DNA from: Candidatus Aminicenantota bacterium
Lineage (GTDB): Bacteria; Acidobacteriota; Aminicenantia; Aminicenantales; Aminicenantaceae
DNA: 9,577 nt
Direction of reading: 5' to 3'
NCBI GenBank assembly: GCA_030620655.1
Contig: JAUXEH010000098.1
Span: 1 to 9,577, forward strand
Part shown: piece by piece, positions 6,985 to 9,577 of the stretch
Numbering within the stretch: position 1 is the stretch's first letter
Layout: each line of letters starts with the position of its first letter
Position numbers and translations under genes: made by a program
The notes under the pieces: generated by a model
The model's database searches: none
What the model was told of the DNA's origin: nothing
Seen by the model: only the letters and a program-made list of their open reading frames with translations

Positions 6985-9577
6985 TTAACGAAATCGCTTG
7001 TGTATCTTGACATCCACGCTCAACCGTCCGTTTTCGTCCCGGATCCCGACGATCGAGAGGTCCCGGGAGATCTCGAACTCCATGCGCACGATGTCCTTGC
7101 GCTCCGTGGACAGGTTGGTGGCATATTGGATGAAGAAGTTGCGGGACAGCCTCTTTCCCACGGTGAGGCGCGCCGCGACCTCGGAGGAGGAGCCCAGGAT
7201 ATAGGGCTCCAGCCGGAACTGATCGACGCTGAACAGCCTCTCCGCGCTCCTCTTCGCCTCTTCGGACAGGGTGAAGGTCAGGAGGGAAGCCGTGCCCTGA
7301 CTCCTGGATTGATCGTAGTGGTAGGTGCGCTGAAACGATTCGCCCAGGGAGATCAGGGTCAGAACGTCTTCCGGCGGCAGGGGGGGAGAGGAGGTGAGCT
7401 CGAGGTCGAGGCCGCTCATGTCGCGGTCGGCCAGCCCCTCCGCCTTGATGGTCACACGGTAGTCCTTGATGAAGGTCTCCACCTGGAAGCTGAAGTAGGG
7501 CTCGATGAGGGCCGGGTTGAAAAAGCTGATGCGGCCGTGTATCACCTCGAAGCTGCGGTCCTGAAACTCGATGCTGCCGTCGATGACCTCGATGTCGCCG
7601 AACAGGACCGGGTTGAAGATGTTGCCGGAGATGGTCAAATCGAAGCGGGTCCGCAGCCGGCCTAGGGTGTTGTCCATCCAGGCATCGTCTGTGGCCCGCA
7701 GCCGGATGTTCAACGTCAGGTCATTGAAGAAATCATCCTGCGGCCGCGCCTGCTCGTAGGCGGAGGTGGCAAAGGCGAATTTTTCCGTGACCTCCCGCTT
7801 CCAGTTCACGCGTTCCGCCAGGAAATCTCCCTCCAGGACGAAGCGGTCGGCATCCTTCAGCAGCCGTATGCTCCCATCTATGCGGGCGGCCGTCCTCTCC
7901 ATGAGCGACAGGACCATGTCCCTGGCTTCGGCGGTGACATCGATCCTCTCGAGGCCGCCCTTGCCCAGGGACAGGGATCCCGATCCGTTCACCTCTCCGC
8001 CCCCGAAGGTCCCCTGCAGGCTCCGGATGGAAAGTTCCCCGTTGCGCACGAAGACCAGCCCGGAGAAATCCCGGAAGGCGTGGGCGAAGCGGGGGAAAGG
8101 AAGCACGGTACCCTGGATGTCGATCCATCCACTGATCTCGGGAGAGAGCCGCGGCCCCCGGAGCCCCAGCTGATAATCGATCCTGGCCTTGGCTCCCGGC
8201 CAGGGCAGGAGAAGGCCCATGTTGGTGAACGATCCCTTGATGTCACCGGTCAGGGTGTCCTCGTTCAGGCCGACGCCCAGCTCCACGGTGTAGGCGTTGT
8301 CTCCCGGGAAAAACCCGCCCTTCAGGTCCAGCCGTAAGACGTCATCTCCGTAGTCCAGCGTGAAGTCCGCCTGTGTCCGTGTGGGTTGGAACGGGGAAAG
8401 CTGCAGGTTGTCCGCGGTCAGGGTCCCCGAGATGACGTCCTGACCGAAGGTCCCCGTTCCCTGCAGCGACAGGGCGCCCTCACCCTGCAGCGAGGGGTAA
8501 AGGAGGGACAGGTCAAAGTCCTCGCCCTTCAGATCCACATCGAAACCCATCTCCAGGGGCCGGAACGACATGGCCCCCTGCACGCGCCCTCCATAGGCAT
8601 CGAACTCGAGCTCGGGAAAACGGACGGACTCGGCGTCGCCCTCGATCGTGCCCCGAACACCGGACAGCACCTGCCCGGCGAGATCGATACGCTCACCGGA
8701 GAAATCGCCTTCGAAGGCCAGGACCCGGTCTTTCTCCTGATACAAGAAGTGGCCCGAGCCCATCCCCCGCAGCGGCAGCTGGACGTCCATGGCCCGCAGG
8801 ATGGTCTCGATCTCACCCTTGTCCACCCAGATTTCGGTCCGGACCTCGTCCACGTCGGTGTAGAGCCCGATGCGGCCCGTGAACAGGGGATCGTCCACCT
8901 CGAAGCGCCCGAAGAAACTCTCGCGTATGACCTCGGCCTCGCCCTTTATGAACCCGGCGGAAAAGTGGTCGAACCAGGCATCCCGCATAGAGAAATCCGC
9001 GTTGACCTGGGGCGTCAGGGCGTCTCCGAAGATCCTGATCTCCGCCTCTCCGGACCCGCCGATCTCCGGGAATTCGAATTTTTTCTCCAGGATGAGCTCG
9101 GTGAAGCGGCGGGCCTGGGTTGCATCCTTGATATCGCCTCGAATGGTCAGGTCCATCTCTTGATCCACCTTCACAGTGCCTTCCAGCTCGATCCGCGCGA
9201 AACTCGAGTCGAGATCCTCCGATCTCAGCAGCAGGGTATCCACACCGTCCCATTCCACATGGACCTCCCCGTTGAAGGGGAACCTTTCAGGATCACGCAG
9301 CTCCAGTTCGTCCCTGAATTCGGCATCCGCCGTCAGGTACTCGTTCACGAACGTGAAGGTCCCCCACGCCGGAGACGCCACCGGCCAGGGAAGCTCGAAG
9401 TCTTTGATCACCGGATCCAGATAGACGCCCCGCGCGATCCCTTCCACACGGCCCTGCCCAATCCGCAGCCTCAGGTACTCGCGGTCCCGCCCCGGTTTCC
9501 GCATATTGAGATCCAGGATCAGACCGCTAGCCTCCTGAAAGGAGAGGGATCCGTCCACGTATCCCATGGGAACGCCG
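6985..9577 (-). CDS. tamB: TamB-like (DUF490) translocation/assembly protein, 5' end outside window
   Basis: TamB/AsmA-like proteins are anchored in the inner membrane. They span the periplasm as a long beta-taco groove and act in phospholipid transport to, or protein assembly in, the outer membrane with an Omp85 partner. The visible 863 residues are dominated by short alternating beta strands such as GSGSLSLGKGG and GDIEVIDGSIEF. The C-terminal 200 residues carry the family hallmark: IDGSIEFQDRSFEVIHGRISF, then about residue 725 onward (counted from ATG 9567) SSPPLPPEDVLTLISLG, then a strand-rich end DVKIHKRFR. The frame is open to the right edge (codons for GVP precede ATG 9567). The family is usually longer than 1,200 aa and begins with a membrane anchor, which is absent here, so ATG 9567 is internal. 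It is the first visible gene of the operon; its stop TAA touches the Omp85 ATG, pointing to a partnership. Confidence 0.93.
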   Translation of the reverse strand, partial: GVPMGYVDGSLSFQEASGLILDLNMRKPGRDREYLRLRIGQGRVEGIARGVYLDPVIKDFELPWPVASPAWGTFTFVNEYLTADAEFRDELELRDPERFPFNGEVHVEWDGVDTLLLRSEDLDSSFARIELEGTVKVDQEMDLTIRGDIKDATQARRFTELILEKKFEFPEIGGSGEAEIRIFGDALTPQVNADFSMRDAWFDHFSAGFIKGEAEVIRESFFGRFEVDDPLFTGRIGLYTDVDEVRTEIWVDKGEIETILRAMDVQLPLRGMGSGHFLYQEKDRVLAFEGDFSGERIDLAGQVLSGVRGTIEGDAESVRFPELEFDAYGGRVQGAMSFRPLEMGFDVDLKGEDFDLSLLYPSLQGEGALSLQGTGTFGQDVISGTLTADNLQLSPFQPTRTQADFTLDYGDDVLRLDLKGGFFPGDNAYTVELGVGLNEDTLTGDIKGSFTNMGLLLPWPGAKARIDYQLGLRGPRLSPEISGWIDIQGTVLPFPRFAHAFRDFSGLVFVRNGELSIRSLQGTFGGGEVNGSGSLSLGKGGLERIDVTAEARDMVLSLMERTAARIDGSIRLLKDADRFVLEGDFLAERVNWKREVTEKFAFATSAYEQARPQDDFFNDLTLNIRLRATDDAWMDNTLGRLRTRFDLTISGNIFNPVLFGDIEVIDGSIEFQDRSFEVIHGRISFFNPALIEPYFSFQVETFIKDYRVTIKAEGLADRDMSGLDLELTSSPPLPPEDVLTLISLGESFQRTYHYDQSRSQGTASLLTFTLSEEAKRSAERLFSVDQFRLEPYILGSSSEVAARLTVGKRLSRNFFIQYATNLSTERKDIVRMEFEISRDLSIVGIRDENGRLSVDVKIHKRFR

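Overview
The window is GC-rich, almost fully coding, and reads as a chromosomal stretch from a diderm (Gram-negative) bacterium. The evidence is an Omp85 outer-membrane barrel, a TamB-type periplasm-spanning protein, a SurA-like periplasmic chaperone domain and a heptosyltransferase-family (GT9) glycosyltransferase. I cannot fix the phylum. The set of genes and their order would fit a non-model diderm lineage such as Acidobacteriota, Aminicenantes or a former deltaproteobacterial group, but that is a guess. There are no rRNA, tRNA, CRISPR, IS or phage genes.

The layout is two convergent gene groups. On the + strand (1-2607) are a GT9 glycosyltransferase cut by the left edge, a PgsA-like CDP-alcohol phosphatidyltransferase, and a NagD-like HAD phosphatase (subfamily IIA). 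On the - strand, transcribed from 9577 down to 2609, are a TamB-like protein cut by the right edge, a large Omp85/BamA-type protein with apparently seven POTRA domains, a short SurA-N-type exported protein without a PPIase domain, and fabD (malonyl-CoA:ACP transacylase). Gaps on the - strand are 0, 1 and 4 nt, so this is almost certainly one translationally coupled operon. The stop codons of the two groups are separated by one base (2608), leaving no room for a dedicated terminator.

Functionally the window is about building the cell envelope. The - strand operon joins outer-membrane protein assembly (Omp85, SurA-like), inner-to-outer membrane lipid transport or barrel assembly (TamB) and the first committed substrate of fatty acid synthesis (FabD). 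This echoes, with different genes, the E. coli bamA neighbourhood, where bamA sits with skp, lpxD, fabZ, lpxA and lpxB. The + strand group adds a probable LPS-core or other glycan glycosyltransferase and a phospholipid head-group enzyme followed by a small-molecule phosphatase.

I see no wholly new system. The points most worth a second look are the seven-POTRA Omp85 paired with TamB and a PPIase-less SurA-like protein, the loss of the canonical GT9 N-terminal Asp, and the PgsA-like/HAD pairing.
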